DNA of 43,536 nucleotides from an uncultured Eubacteriales bacterium (GCA_902773665.1 CACYFF010000016.1:1-43536), one strand, 5' to 3'. Counted from the stretch's first letter, positions 31,878 through 41,320 are shown. Notes: a model not told the origin generated them from the letters alone. Numbers and translations are program-made.

Positions 31878-32537
31878 TTGAAGATCGACATGGAAAAGGA
31901 CAGGGGAAGTTCGCTTCCCCAGGACCTGTTCAACAAACTGAGAGACGACATCCTGCAGAAGAAGATAAAACCCGGCGAAAAGCTGACGGAACAGCGCATC
32001 TGCCAGGAATACCAGGTGAGCCGCACCCCCGTGCGCGAAGCGTTCCAGAAGCTGGAGCTGGACGGGCTCATCGAGATCATCCCCAACCGGGGCGCCTTCG
32101 TTCTCGGGCTCACCCGCCAGGACATCGAGGATATGTACGAGCTGCGCTCGGCCTACGAATCCATCGCGGTAAAGTGGGCCATCGACCGGATGACCCAGGA
32201 GGAGTTCGACGAGATGCAGGAGGCGTTCGAGCTCATGGAGTTCTACACCATGAAGCAGGATCCCGCCAAGATGCTCGCCATGAACACCCGGTTCCACCAG
32301 ATCATCTACAACGGCACGAAGAACCGGATGCTGCAGCACACCCTTACGTCCTATCAGGTCTACACGAAGAACACGAAATACAGCCCTGAGTACATCAAGG
32401 AATACATGGACGAAGTCCTGGAAGAGCACAGGCAGATCTTCCTGGCTTTCCAGGCGAAAGACAAAGAAGCCGCCAGCCGCGCCGCCGTGCAGCACATGAG
32501 CAACGGCAAGCACCGGGCGGGCTTCGGAACGGATTAA
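31878..32537 (+). CDS. GntR family regulator with FCD ligand domain
   Basis: 219 residues. The start is TTG 31878: AGAAAGG lies 9 bases upstream, while the first in-frame ATG (31890) would be 21 away. The N-terminal winged helix (about 12-78) has LFNKLRDDILQKKIKPGEKL, then YQVSRTPVREAFQKLELDGL and NRGAFV, the FadR-subfamily form. The FCD domain (about 85-215) has the typical acid/His set (Asp in DIEDMYELR, His in NTRFHQIIY, EEHRQIF near the end). The effector is likely an organic acid. No obvious target operon beyond its neighbours. Confidence 0.93.
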   Translation: MKIDMEKDRGSSLPQDLFNKLRDDILQKKIKPGEKLTEQRICQEYQVSRTPVREAFQKLELDGLIEIIPNRGAFVLGLTRQDIEDMYELRSAYESIAVKWAIDRMTQEEFDEMQEAFELMEFYTMKQDPAKMLAMNTRFHQIIYNGTKNRMLQHTLTSYQVYTKNTKYSPEYIKEYMDEVLEEHRQIFLAFQAKDKEAASRAAVQHMSNGKHRAGFGTD

Positions 32538-32546
32538 ACTTTTTAT

Positions 32547-33914
32547 ATGGAACGTAATATCTTAGAATACGTAAAAGAGACCCGGGAGCTCCTCGCGACC
32601 TCCGAGATCCTGGGGGCGCAGACTGCCAGAGCGGCAGCGCTGCAGGAAAAGCTGGAGGATCAGAGCATTACCGTGTCCGTCATCGGACAGTTTAAGCGGG
32701 GCAAGAGCTGCCTCGTCAACGCGCTGCTGGGCGAAGATATCCTTCCCACCGGCATCGTGCCCATCACGTCCGCCGCGACGAAGATCCGCTACGGAAAGCC
32801 TTCCTGCAGCGTGCGCTTCTTCAACGGCGTCGTCAAGCCCGTGAGCGAAGCGGAGCTGTCCCATTACATCAACGAGCAGGAAAACCCGGGCAATCTGCTG
32901 GGCGTGGACTGCGTGGACATGACCGCGGAGTCCGACTTTCTGAAGGACGGCCTTACGTTCGTCGACACGCCGGGCATCGGCTCCTATCACAAGAACAACA
33001 CGGATGCGGCCTACGCGTTCATCAAGGAGAGCGACGCCGTCATCTTTATGCTGTCCGTGGACTCTCCCATCAACGAGATCGAGATCGACATCCTGCGCAA
33101 CACGAAGGAATATGCCGCCAAGTTTTTCTTTGCGGTCAACAAGATCGACACCATCGGTGATGCCGACCGGGAGGCGTATATCAACTACTGCCGCAATCTG
33201 CTGTGCACCCTGATGGGCGTGGACGACGTGGTGCTGTTCCCCATCAGCGCGAAAGAGGGCACCGGCCTGGAAGACCTGAAGACCGCCCTCAACCGTGACC
33301 TGCGGGCCAAGGTCCGGGAGATCCTGGAGGAAAGCGCTCGCCTTAAGCTGAAGGACATCATCTCCCAGGCGCTGTCCCAGATCGAACTGTACTGGAAGGT
33401 GCTGCTGATGCCGCCCGCACAGCTGCGGGGCAGTCTGGCAGACCTCAAGACCATGTTGGCCGACGCGGGCGAAGAGACCGCGAAGACCGTGCACGAGCTC
33501 GAGGCGGACCGCGACATCATCATCCCGGGGCTGGAGGAAACGCTCAAGGTAAAACTGAACGAATTCAAGATGCAGCTGTCGGAAGGCGTGACCCGCATAT
33601 TCGGCATGGACTACCATTACGAGCTGCCCAGCCTGAAGGAAGGCGAGGAGAGCAAGGGCAGCTACCGGCTGGCCTCCGAACTGGGAAAAGAGTATCTGGA
33701 GGAGACGGCCGCGCTGCGCGAGGATCTGGACAAGACCATCAACGACGTGCTGATGTACCGCAACAACGACGCCGTGGACGTGGTCAACCGCATCTATACC
33801 CTCAACAAGCTCACCCGCACCCTCAAGCGCACCCAGCGCATCCTGCAGGGCATGGAGGAAGAAAACCCCGCGCCCAGCAATCATCCCATCAAAATGACGA
33901 ATCTGTGCCCCTGA
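32547..33914 (+). CDS. Dynamin-family GTPase
   Basis: 455 residues. The GTPase core has G1 GQFKRGKSCL (47-56), a G2 Thr near VPITSAATKIR, G3 DTPG (140-143) and G4 NKID (198-201), the bacterial dynamin-like (BDLP/DynA-type) pattern. The rest (about 260-455) is helical and charged, fitting a stalk but short for a full membrane-fusing dynamin; no clear paddle or membrane segment. No ribosome binding site is visible before ATG 32547, 9 bases after the gntR stop. A role in membrane repair or remodelling is inferred from the family. Confidence 0.85.
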   Translation: MERNILEYVKETRELLATSEILGAQTARAAALQEKLEDQSITVSVIGQFKRGKSCLVNALLGEDILPTGIVPITSAATKIRYGKPSCSVRFFNGVVKPVSEAELSHYINEQENPGNLLGVDCVDMTAESDFLKDGLTFVDTPGIGSYHKNNTDAAYAFIKESDAVIFMLSVDSPINEIEIDILRNTKEYAAKFFFAVNKIDTIGDADREAYINYCRNLLCTLMGVDDVVLFPISAKEGTGLEDLKTALNRDLRAKVREILEESARLKLKDIISQALSQIELYWKVLLMPPAQLRGSLADLKTMLADAGEETAKTVHELEADRDIIIPGLEETLKVKLNEFKMQLSEGVTRIFGMDYHYELPSLKEGEESKGSYRLASELGKEYLEETAALREDLDKTINDVLMYRNNDAVDVVNRIYTLNKLTRTLKRTQRILQGMEEENPAPSNHPIKMTNLCP

Positions 33915-33944
33915 TCGGGTCACTCGACATAGAAAGGACATCGC

Positions 33945-34649
33945 ATGAACAAAAAACCCCTCATCGGCATTACGACGAGCTACGACCGCGAACATAAGGA
34001 GATGAACATCCGTACCACCTACACCGAAGCCGTGATGCACGGCGGCGGCATTCCGGTGCTGCTGCCCATCACCATGGAGCCGGAGCGCATCCGGGAACTG
34101 TTCGATTCCGTGGACGGCATCCTGCTGTGCGGCGGCCCGGACATCCATCCCAATATCTATGGCGAGCAGATCAAGTATTACTGCGGCCACGTGAACCACG
34201 AGAGAGACGTGTTCGAACTGGAACTGGCGCGCCTCGCCATTGAAAACGACAAGCCTCTGATGGGCATCTGCCGCGGCAGCCAGGTCTTAAACGTCGCCTG
34301 CGGCGGCACGCTGTACCAGGACATCAACCTGCAGGGCGCCACGGATTTTAAGCACGCGGACAACTCCGAGAGCCATTCCCCCGTCGCCCATCCCGTGGAT
34401 CTGCTGCCGGGCAAGCTGCTGCAGCAGGTGCTGGGCATCGACGAGCTGGAGATCACGTCCTGGCATCACCAGGCGGTCAAGAAGCCAGGCAAAGGCATCG
34501 AGATCTGCGCCATGTGCCCCGACGGCATCATCGAAGGGGTGTTCATGCCGGAGAAAAAGTGCATCTTCGGCCTGGAGTGGCACCCAGAACTGCTGCCCGA
34601 CAACCCGGGCTATAAACTGTTCGACTACTTTGTCGACAACTGCAGATGA
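33945..34649 (+). CDS. PuuD-type gamma-glutamyl amidohydrolase (class I amidotransferase fold)
   Basis: 234 residues, AAAGGA upstream. A stand-alone glutaminase-fold hydrolase of peptidase family C26: nucleophile Cys109 in MGICRGSQ, His213 and Glu215 in LEWHPE. The start PLIGITTSY is typical. PuuD acts on gamma-glutamyl-GABA in putrescine breakdown; relatives act on other gamma-glutamyl amides. No putrescine genes are nearby, so the substrate is open. A terminator follows. Confidence 0.9.
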   Translation: MNKKPLIGITTSYDREHKEMNIRTTYTEAVMHGGGIPVLLPITMEPERIRELFDSVDGILLCGGPDIHPNIYGEQIKYYCGHVNHERDVFELELARLAIENDKPLMGICRGSQVLNVACGGTLYQDINLQGATDFKHADNSESHSPVAHPVDLLPGKLLQQVLGIDELEITSWHHQAVKKPGKGIEICAMCPDGIIEGVFMPEKKCIFGLEWHPELLPDNPGYKLFDYFVDNCR

Positions 34650-34655
34650 TCGCAA

Positions 34656-34678
34656 GGCCCGCTGCGGCGGGTCTTTTT
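34656..34678 (+). terminator. Intrinsic terminator after the amidotransferase gene
   Basis: GGCCCGC (34656-34662), loop TGCG, GCGGGTC (34667-34673), then TTTTT. Confidence 0.9.
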
Positions 34679-34684
34679 CTATGG

Positions 34685-34713
34685 TTGAATCGAAGGCCTA
34701 AATACTATATAAT
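34685..34713 (+). promoter_or_regulatory. Promoter of nrdJ
   Basis: TTGAAT (34685-34690), 17 bp, TATAAT (34708-34713). Leader of about 59 nt. It contains a 7-bp hairpin, CAAAATC (34737-34743) with GATTTTG (34747-34753), too small for a cobalamin riboswitch. No NrdR box is seen. Confidence 0.75.
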
Positions 34714-34778
34714 GTGGTTGAGTATTTTTGCGTGCACAAAATCAGGGATTTTGCCATACATTAAAAGGAGAGGGAAAC

Positions 34779-37133
34779 ATGAGCACTGTCATCAAACGGA
34801 ACGGTCAGGAAGTCGCCTTCGACCCGTCCAAGATCCAGATCGCCATCGAGAAGGCGATGCAGGAGACCCGGCTCGGGGTGGACATAGGATTGTCCGCGGA
34901 CATCGCGCGCCGCATCGCGCAGCAGGTGGAGCAATCGCAGCAGAGCATACACGTGGAAGATCTGCAGGACCTGGTGGAGGACTTCCTGATGGCCAGCGAA
35001 CGCAAGGACGTCGCCAAGAAGTTCATCATCTACCGCTACGAAAGAGAGAAGACCCGGGTGGACCGCAGCGCGGATTCCGGCCGGCTCATCAGCGAGGCTT
35101 TCATCAGCCAGTATAAGCACGCGCCCAGCCCCATGAACCAGCTGGGCAGCTTCGTATACTATCGCACCTATTCCCGCTGGCTTCCGACGGAATCCAGAAG
35201 AGAGTACTGGTGGGAGACCGTCCGCAGAGCCGTGGAGTACAACTGCAGCCTCGTGCCGACATCCCGGGACGAAGCGGAGAGACTGTTCCGCAACGTGTTC
35301 TCGCTCAAACAGTTCCTGTCCGGCAGAACGTTCTGGGTGGGTTCCACCGACGTCTCCAAATTCTATCCCATGAGCAATTTCAACTGCTCGTTCCAGGTGC
35401 TGGACAGCTTTTCCAGCTTCCACGACGTGTTCTACCTGCTGATGGTCGGGTCGGGCGTAGGCGTGCGCATCTTAAAGTCCGATGTGGCGAAGCTGCCTCC
35501 GATCCGCAAAGATGTGGAACTCATCCACGAGTCCTACACGCCGCTGCTCAAGGCGCTGCGGCAGGACAACACCTCCCTGGAATTCACCCATAACGATACC
35601 GTCAAGATCACCATCGGCGACTCCAAGGAGGGCTGGGTGCAGTCCCTGGATTACTATCTCAAGGTGCTGTACAGCTCCGAATACCGCAAGATCAAGACCG
35701 TCATCCTCAACTACGACAACGTGCGCGAAAGAGGCGAAAAGCTCATGACCTTCGGCGGCACGGCTTCGGGTCACGCCAGCATGAAGAACATGTTTACGAA
35801 GATCAACCGCGTCGTGGAGAAGGCTGCGACGAGAGATGCCGGTGAGCGCATCAAACTGCGCCCCATCGACTGCATGGATATCGCGAACATCATCGGCGAG
35901 AACGTCGTCGTGGGCGGCGTCCGCAGAACAGCGGAGATCGTGCTCATCGACGCGGACGATAAAGAGTGCATCGAGGCGAAAAGTAATCTTTACAAGAAAG
36001 TCGATGAAAAATGGGTCATCGACCAGGAGATCGCCCACCGCCAGATGTCCAACAACTCCATCTACTATCTGCACAAGCCCACCCGCGAACAGCTGCACTG
36101 GCACCTCACCCAGATGCGTTATTCCGGCGAGCCCGGCTACGTAAACGCCGAGGAAGGGCAGAGAAGACGCCCGAACTTTAACGGGGTCAACCCCTGCGCC
36201 GAGATCCTGCTGGATTCCAAGGGCCTGTGCAATCTTACGACCGTCAACTGCATGGGATTCGTGGACGAAAACGGCGCGCTGGATAAGGCGGGGCTGTTGG
36301 AGGCGCAGCGGCTGTCCGCCAGAGCCGGTTACCGCATGACCTGCACAGAGCTGGAGATCCCGGAATGGAACACCGTCCAGCAGAGAGACAAGCTCATCGG
36401 CTGCTCCCTCACCGGCTGGCAGGACATGGTGAACGCCACCCACATGACGAAGGACGAGCAGGCTGTGCTGCTGTCCGAGCTGCGCGCTGCCGCAAGAGAA
36501 GCCGCAAGAAAGTATGCGGAAGAACTGGGTATGCCGGCGCCGCTGCTCGTGACCACGGTCAAGCCCGAAGGCACGCTGTCGCTGCTGCCGGTCGTATCCT
36601 CCGGCGTACACTTCAGCCATGCCCCGTACTACGTGCGCCGCGTGCGCATCTCTGCAGACGATCCGCTGACGAAGGTCTGCGAGGAACTGGGCTATCCGGT
36701 CTATCCGGAAGTGGGCCAGGACCCCGCCACCTGCGCCACCAAAGTCGTGGAATTCCCGGTAAAGGCGCCGGAAGGCCGCTGCAAGGCAGACGTTTCCGCC
36801 GTCGAACAGCTGGAGATCTACAAGATGTTTATGGAGCACTACGTGGATCACAACTGCTCCATTACCGTGCACGTCCGCGACAACGAATGGGACGCCGTGG
36901 AAGAATGGGTCTGGGAGAACTGGGACTGCGCCGTAGCGCTCTCGTTCCTGTCCTACAATGAGTCCTTCTACGAACTGATGCCCTACGAGGAGATCTCCGA
37001 AGCGGAATACAACGACCGCATGGCGAAGATGGCGCCGTTCGTGCCGTCCCTGATCTCCAAGTACGAGAAGGAAGAAGTTGCGTACGATATCGGCAATGAC
37101 GGTTGCGAAAACGGCATCTGCCCTGTAAGATAA
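34779..37133 (+). CDS. nrdJ: Adenosylcobalamin-dependent (class II) ribonucleoside-triphosphate reductase
   Basis: 784 residues from ATG 34779 (AAAAGGAG upstream). An ATP-cone (about 1-95, starting STVIKRNGQEVAFDPSK) gives allosteric control. The barrel has Cys203 in NFNCSF, the NPCAEI finger loop (Cys473, Glu475), a later Cys484 in GLCNLTT, and the C-terminal shuttle pair Cys776/Cys781 in GCENGICPVR. Layout fits the monomeric Lactobacillus-type enzyme that needs no separate radical subunit and works with or without oxygen. It supplies deoxynucleotides and makes the cell depend on vitamin B12 for this route. Confidence 0.94.
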   Translation: MSTVIKRNGQEVAFDPSKIQIAIEKAMQETRLGVDIGLSADIARRIAQQVEQSQQSIHVEDLQDLVEDFLMASERKDVAKKFIIYRYEREKTRVDRSADSGRLISEAFISQYKHAPSPMNQLGSFVYYRTYSRWLPTESRREYWWETVRRAVEYNCSLVPTSRDEAERLFRNVFSLKQFLSGRTFWVGSTDVSKFYPMSNFNCSFQVLDSFSSFHDVFYLLMVGSGVGVRILKSDVAKLPPIRKDVELIHESYTPLLKALRQDNTSLEFTHNDTVKITIGDSKEGWVQSLDYYLKVLYSSEYRKIKTVILNYDNVRERGEKLMTFGGTASGHASMKNMFTKINRVVEKAATRDAGERIKLRPIDCMDIANIIGENVVVGGVRRTAEIVLIDADDKECIEAKSNLYKKVDEKWVIDQEIAHRQMSNNSIYYLHKPTREQLHWHLTQMRYSGEPGYVNAEEGQRRRPNFNGVNPCAEILLDSKGLCNLTTVNCMGFVDENGALDKAGLLEAQRLSARAGYRMTCTELEIPEWNTVQQRDKLIGCSLTGWQDMVNATHMTKDEQAVLLSELRAAAREAARKYAEELGMPAPLLVTTVKPEGTLSLLPVVSSGVHFSHAPYYVRRVRISADDPLTKVCEELGYPVYPEVGQDPATCATKVVEFPVKAPEGRCKADVSAVEQLEIYKMFMEHYVDHNCSITVHVRDNEWDAVEEWVWENWDCAVALSFLSYNESFYELMPYEEISEAEYNDRMAKMAPFVPSLISKYEKEEVAYDIGNDGCENGICPVR

Positions 37134-37164
37134 TAATAGAAAACTGTTTCGGGGGGTGTTTACA

Positions 37165-37491
37165 ATGGACAACGAAAGACCGTTCTGGGAAGGAAAGCAT
37201 TACGCGTTTACGCAGAATAAAGAATGCGAGTTCTTCCCCTGCCACAAGACGAACAAGCCGGAAGATTTCAACTGCCTGTTCTGTTACTGCCCGCTTTACG
37301 CGCTGGGCACGAAGTGCGGCGGCAATTTCGTCATTACGGAGAAGGGCATCAAGGATTGCAGCGGATGCCTGGTTCCCCATGCCAGAAACGGTTACGGATA
37401 TGTGATCGGCAAATATAGTGAAATCAGCGACCTCGTTACCGAGCAGATCCGTCTGCAGCGGGAAGAAGCGCAGAAAGGTGAGGAAAAGTAG
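37165..37491 (+). CDS. Cysteine-rich small zinc-binding-like protein
   Basis: 108 residues from ATG 37165; a G-run lies 8 bases upstream, and the alternative GTG 37156 is inside it. Nine cysteines sit in a compact pattern: CEFFPCH, then CLFCYCPLY, CGGNF, CSGCLVPH. This resembles the 'cysteine-rich small domain' family, members of which occur near or fused to cobalamin-biosynthesis proteins. Its place right after the B12-dependent reductase fits a cobalamin link, but that is inference. The stop overlaps the next start by one base. Confidence 0.75.
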   Translation: MDNERPFWEGKHYAFTQNKECEFFPCHKTNKPEDFNCLFCYCPLYALGTKCGGNFVITEKGIKDCSGCLVPHARNGYGYVIGKYSEISDLVTEQIRLQREEAQKGEEK

Positions 37492-38486
37492 TGGGTATTT
37501 TTTCGAATGACAAAAAAGGCTGCCCCATCTGCGGCAACCCGACGCCAAGACTGTTCCCGACCAAGGTCGAGGGACTGCCGCTGTGCAAGGAATGTGCAGC
37601 GAAGATCAACATGGAAAGCTCCATGCTGAAGGATCTTACCATCAACGAACTGTGGGACCACCTGGATTACCGCAAGGCGAATTCGGAAACATTCGGTACG
37701 TTTACCGACAACGAGACCCACGGCATGGGCAATTTCGTTCTGCACGTAGACTCCGACAAGAAGCTGTTCTACATCGCGGACGGACGTCCCTCCAACCCGG
37801 CGCTGTTCAAGTTCGAGGAGCTGGTAAGCTTTAACCTGATGGAGGACGGCCGCACCGTCATCCAGTGCAACAGCAGCGGCTACACCGAAGGCGTAAGCTC
37901 CATCGAGAATTATAAGCTCCCGCCGCTCAAGCCGCTCGTAAAGCCCGGCGTAACGAAGGCGACTCCTGCTTCGGCTCAGCCCGGCAGAACGTCCATGGCG
38001 GCGAGCTCTTCTTCCTCGCAGACTGCGGAAGAGAAGCCCAAGGCACCGGATAAGCCCATCGACAGCTTAAAGCTCAACGTCACCCTCAACAACCCGTACT
38101 GGAAGAGCAAGGTCTACAGCATCTCCCTGCCCTCCATCGAGAGCGAAGAGGAGATCCGTGAATGGGTCAACGATTACAAGAACACTTTTGCGGCAGCGGT
38201 AGACACCTGCGAAGCCATGGCAGGCATCATGGGCGTCAAGACCGGCAAGCAGATGATGGCGGCGATCAAGGAAAAGGCTGAAGCCATCCTGGCCGTTCAG
38301 GAAGCGGAAGCGGCGGCGAAGGAAGCCGAAGCGGCCAACCAGGTCGCAGAAGCTGCTGCGAAGATCGCGAAGACCGCAGATGACAACGCGGCGATCGAGA
38401 TGCTCAAGAAGTGGAAGGAACTCCTGGACATGGGCGCCATCAACCAGGAAGAATTCGACGCCAAGAAGAAAGAACTGCTCGGATAA
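37491..38486 (+). CDS. Zinc-finger (DUF4428-like) protein with C-terminal SHOCT domain
   Basis: 331 residues starting at GTG 37491, which shares its G with the TAG stop before. Residues 1-40 have a Cys4 finger (Cys11, 14, 32, 35) as in DUF4428. The middle (about 45-150) looks like a PH-like or YcaO-unrelated beta domain that I cannot name. A Ser/Ala/Pro linker follows, then a helical Ala/Glu coiled coil (about 262-300) and a final SHOCT motif (MLKKWKELLDMGAINQEEFD). SHOCT tails often serve in oligomerisation. Cytoplasmic; role unknown. Confidence 0.8.
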   Translation: MGIFSNDKKGCPICGNPTPRLFPTKVEGLPLCKECAAKINMESSMLKDLTINELWDHLDYRKANSETFGTFTDNETHGMGNFVLHVDSDKKLFYIADGRPSNPALFKFEELVSFNLMEDGRTVIQCNSSGYTEGVSSIENYKLPPLKPLVKPGVTKATPASAQPGRTSMAASSSSSQTAEEKPKAPDKPIDSLKLNVTLNNPYWKSKVYSISLPSIESEEEIREWVNDYKNTFAAAVDTCEAMAGIMGVKTGKQMMAAIKEKAEAILAVQEAEAAAKEAEAANQVAEAAAKIAKTADDNAAIEMLKKWKELLDMGAINQEEFDAKKKELLG

Positions 38487-38504
38487 GACAGCAAAGAGGT
38501 AAAT

Positions 38505-39518
38505 ATGAAGAGAACTGAGATCGGTGTCGCGCTGCTTGGTTTCGGCAACGTGGGCAGCGGCACCTACAAAGCTCTCGAAGAGAATTTTGCGCTGATCGAA
38601 AAGAAGGTCGGCGCAAAAGTCGTTATAAAAAAGATTCTGGTGCGGAACCTGAACGCCCCCCGCAGAGTGGAAGCTCCCGCAGAACTTTTTACGACGGACT
38701 TCGAGGAGATCCTGAGAGATCCCAAGATCGACATCGTGGCGGAACTGCTGGGCGGCATCAACCCGGCGACCGGCTATATCCGGGCGGCGCTTACCGCAGG
38801 CAAGCATGTCGTGACCGCCAACAAAGCAGCCCTGGCTGTGCATCTGCCCGACCTGAACAAGGCGGCGGCGTTCCACAAGTGCATGCTGCGCTACGAGGCG
38901 TCCGTATGCGGCGCGATCCCCGTCATCGGCTGCATCTCCCGGGCGCTTACGGCCAACCGCATCACCGCAGTGAAGGGCATCGTAAACGGCACGACGAACT
39001 ATATCCTCACCCGTATGGCGGCGGAAGGCGCATCCTATGAGGATGTGCTGAAGGACGCCCAGGCTCTGGGCTTTGCGGAAGCCGACCCCACGGGCGACGT
39101 GGAAGGCTACGACGCAGCCAATAAGCTGAGCGTGCTGATGGCGACGGCGTTCGGCATCTACAGAGCGCCGGACAGCTTCGAGCGCGTAGGCATTACCGGC
39201 GTCACCATGGAAGACCTGGCTGCGGCGGAGGCGGAAGGCAAGGTCATTAAGTTACTGGCGTGCGCGGAAGAAAAAGACGGCGGCATCGAAGCGTACGTAA
39301 AGCCCGTCGCGGTGGAGAAGGACAGCTTCCTGGGCCGCTGCGGCAGCGAATTCAACGCGGTGCAGATCGACTGCAACATGGCCGGCCCCATCTTCCTGCA
39401 GGGCAAGGGCGCAGGCCCCGAACCCACGGGTTCTGCTGTCCTCGGCGACATCATCGAGATCGCCCAGGCCATCGCAGCAGGCACGGAACACGAACAACCC
39501 TTTACAGCATTGATCTAG
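38505..39518 (+). CDS. hom: Homoserine dehydrogenase (short form, no ACT domain)
   Basis: 337 residues; AGAGGT precedes ATG 38505. It reduces aspartate semialdehyde to homoserine for Thr/Met synthesis. The NAD(P)-binding GFGNVGSG (12-19), TANKAAL and KGIVNGTTNYIL blocks, and GFAEADPTGDVEGYDAANKL near the active site are all present. The usual 430-residue form ends with an ACT regulatory domain; here the protein ends right after the catalytic part, so threonine feedback through ACT is unlikely. No other threonine genes are adjacent. Confidence 0.94.
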   Translation: MKRTEIGVALLGFGNVGSGTYKALEENFALIEKKVGAKVVIKKILVRNLNAPRRVEAPAELFTTDFEEILRDPKIDIVAELLGGINPATGYIRAALTAGKHVVTANKAALAVHLPDLNKAAAFHKCMLRYEASVCGAIPVIGCISRALTANRITAVKGIVNGTTNYILTRMAAEGASYEDVLKDAQALGFAEADPTGDVEGYDAANKLSVLMATAFGIYRAPDSFERVGITGVTMEDLAAAEAEGKVIKLLACAEEKDGGIEAYVKPVAVEKDSFLGRCGSEFNAVQIDCNMAGPIFLQGKGAGPEPTGSAVLGDIIEIAQAIAAGTEHEQPFTALI

Positions 39519-39530
39519 GAGGAAATACTT

Positions 39531-40031
<501 letters not shown>

Positions 40032-40035
40032 GAAA

Positions 40036-40671
40036 ATGGCAAAACTGACGAAAGCACAGATAAAACAGGCCATCGACGCGCTGATGGCCGAATATCCCGA
40101 CGCGGGCTGTGCGCTGGATCACGGCAGCACGTTTCAGCTGCTGGTGAGCGTCGTCCTGTCCGCCCAGACCACGGATGTTTCTGTCAATAAAGTCACTCCG
40201 GCGCTTTTCGCAAAAGCGCCGGATGCTTTTGCTATGGCGCAGCTGTCCGAAGAGGAAATCGCCGGATTCATCCGCACCATCGGCATGTACCGGACAAAAT
40301 CCGCCAACGTTAAGAAGCTGTCACAGATCCTGGCGGAGCAGTACGGCGGGGAGGTGCCCGGCGACTATGACGAACTGGTAAAGCTTCCCGGCGTGGGCAG
40401 AAAGACCGCGAACGTCGTGCTGGCCGAAGGGTTCGGACAGCAGCGCATCGCCGTGGATACCCACGTGTTCCGCCTGGCGAACCGCATCGGCTTTACGGCG
40501 GAGAAGGACGTGTTTGCGACGGAAGATGCGCTGATGAAGGCTATTCCCGAAGACCACTGGACGAAGATGCACCACGCACTCATCTGGCACGGCCGCAGGG
40601 TCTGCCATGCCAGAAAGCCGGCCTGCGAGGGCTGCTGTCTGGACGGCATCTGCCAAAAGAACGGGTTATAG
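40036..40671 (+). CDS. nth: Endonuclease III
   Basis: 211 residues, the standard bacterial length. A DNA glycosylase/AP lyase that removes oxidised pyrimidines in base excision repair. Helix-hairpin-helix LPGVGRKTANVV carries the catalytic Lys123; Asp141 lies in AVDTHVFR. The C-terminal 4Fe-4S cluster is intact: Cys190-x6-Cys197-x2-Cys200-x5-Cys206. It starts 4 bases after the SEC-C gene stop with only a weak binding site, so translation is probably coupled. Confidence 0.97.
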   Translation: MAKLTKAQIKQAIDALMAEYPDAGCALDHGSTFQLLVSVVLSAQTTDVSVNKVTPALFAKAPDAFAMAQLSEEEIAGFIRTIGMYRTKSANVKKLSQILAEQYGGEVPGDYDELVKLPGVGRKTANVVLAEGFGQQRIAVDTHVFRLANRIGFTAEKDVFATEDALMKAIPEDHWTKMHHALIWHGRRVCHARKPACEGCCLDGICQKNGL

Positions 40672-40673
40672 AT

Positions 40674-41144
40674 ATGGCGCTGCACATCGTTTTGGTAGAA
40701 CCGGAGATCCCGCCCAACACAGGCAACATCTCCCGCACCTGCGCCGCGACCGGCACGTGGCTGCACCTCGTAAAACCGCTGGGCTTTAACATCGACGACC
40801 GCACGCTAAAGCGGGCCGGACTGGATTACTGGCCCTTCGTTAAGGTGGAGATCCACGAAAGCCTCGACGCCTTTTTAGAGGAATATCAGGGTCACCGCAT
40901 GTGGCTGTCCACGACGAAGGGCAAACAGCTGTATACCGACGTCCGCTACCAGGACGAAGATATGCTGTTGTTCGGCAAGGAGACGGCAGGCCTTCCCCGG
41001 GACTTTATCGCAGCGCATCAGGAGCAGGCGATCCGCATCCCCATGAGCGAAGACACGCGGCTGCGGTCGTTCAACCTCTCCAATTCTGCGGCCATCGTCC
41101 TGTTCGAGGCGCTCCGGCAGCTGGAGTTCCCCGGGCTCGCATAG
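40674..41144 (+). CDS. trmL: tRNA (cytidine(34)-2'-O)-methyltransferase TrmL
   Basis: 156 residues, the minimal SPOUT enzyme with knotted SAM site that methylates the wobble base of certain Leu tRNAs. Conserved blocks are PEIPPNTGNISRTCAATG, LLFGKETAGLP, and the knot IPMSEDTRLRSFNLSNSAAI, which carries SAM-binding Ser/Asn residues. It begins 2 bases after the nth stop and has no strong binding site of its own. A short hairpin follows the stop. Confidence 0.95.
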   Translation: MALHIVLVEPEIPPNTGNISRTCAATGTWLHLVKPLGFNIDDRTLKRAGLDYWPFVKVEIHESLDAFLEEYQGHRMWLSTTKGKQLYTDVRYQDEDMLLFGKETAGLPRDFIAAHQEQAIRIPMSEDTRLRSFNLSNSAAIVLFEALRQLEFPGLA

Positions 41145-41160
41145 GATACGCAGCGTATCC
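41144..41160 (+). terminator. Weak hairpin after trmL
   Basis: GGATACG (41144-41150), loop CAG, CGTATCC (41154-41160), then a T-poor tail (TTCTTGAG). Possible partial terminator. Confidence 0.45.
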
Positions 41161-41206
41161 TTCTTGAGAAAAACTGTCGCCATAACCTTTTCCTGCTCTT
41201 CCTGTT

Positions 41207-41234
41207 TTTACAATTAAAGTGAAAATCATATTGT
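41207..41234 (+). promoter_or_regulatory. Possible promoter of the sigma-like gene
   Basis: TTTACA (41207-41212), 16 bp, TATTGT (41229-41234), upstream of the AGGAGGTG binding site at 41240-41247. Moderate match only. Confidence 0.35.
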
Positions 41235-41254
41235 GGAACAGGAGGTGTAAGGCA

Positions 41255-41320
41255 ATGTTGTATTTTTACTTCCGTCTTGTCCATTTCCGCAGTTCTTCTT
41301 TCCGGGAAAGGAGGCAGTAG
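41255..41320 (+). other. 21-codon start segment ending in an in-frame TAG before the sigma factor domain
   Basis: ATG 41255 is preceded by AGGAGGTG at 7 bases, the only good initiation site here. It reads MLYFYFRLVHFRSSSFRERR plus Gln, then TAG (41318-41320). The same frame continues without a stop into the sigma-70 domain that follows. This may be a leader peptide, an inactivating mutation, or a readthrough point. Confidence 0.6.

Noticed and set aside
34720-34778. Cobalamin riboswitch before nrdJ
   Set aside because: The leader is about 59 nt with one small hairpin; a B12 riboswitch needs roughly 200 nt.
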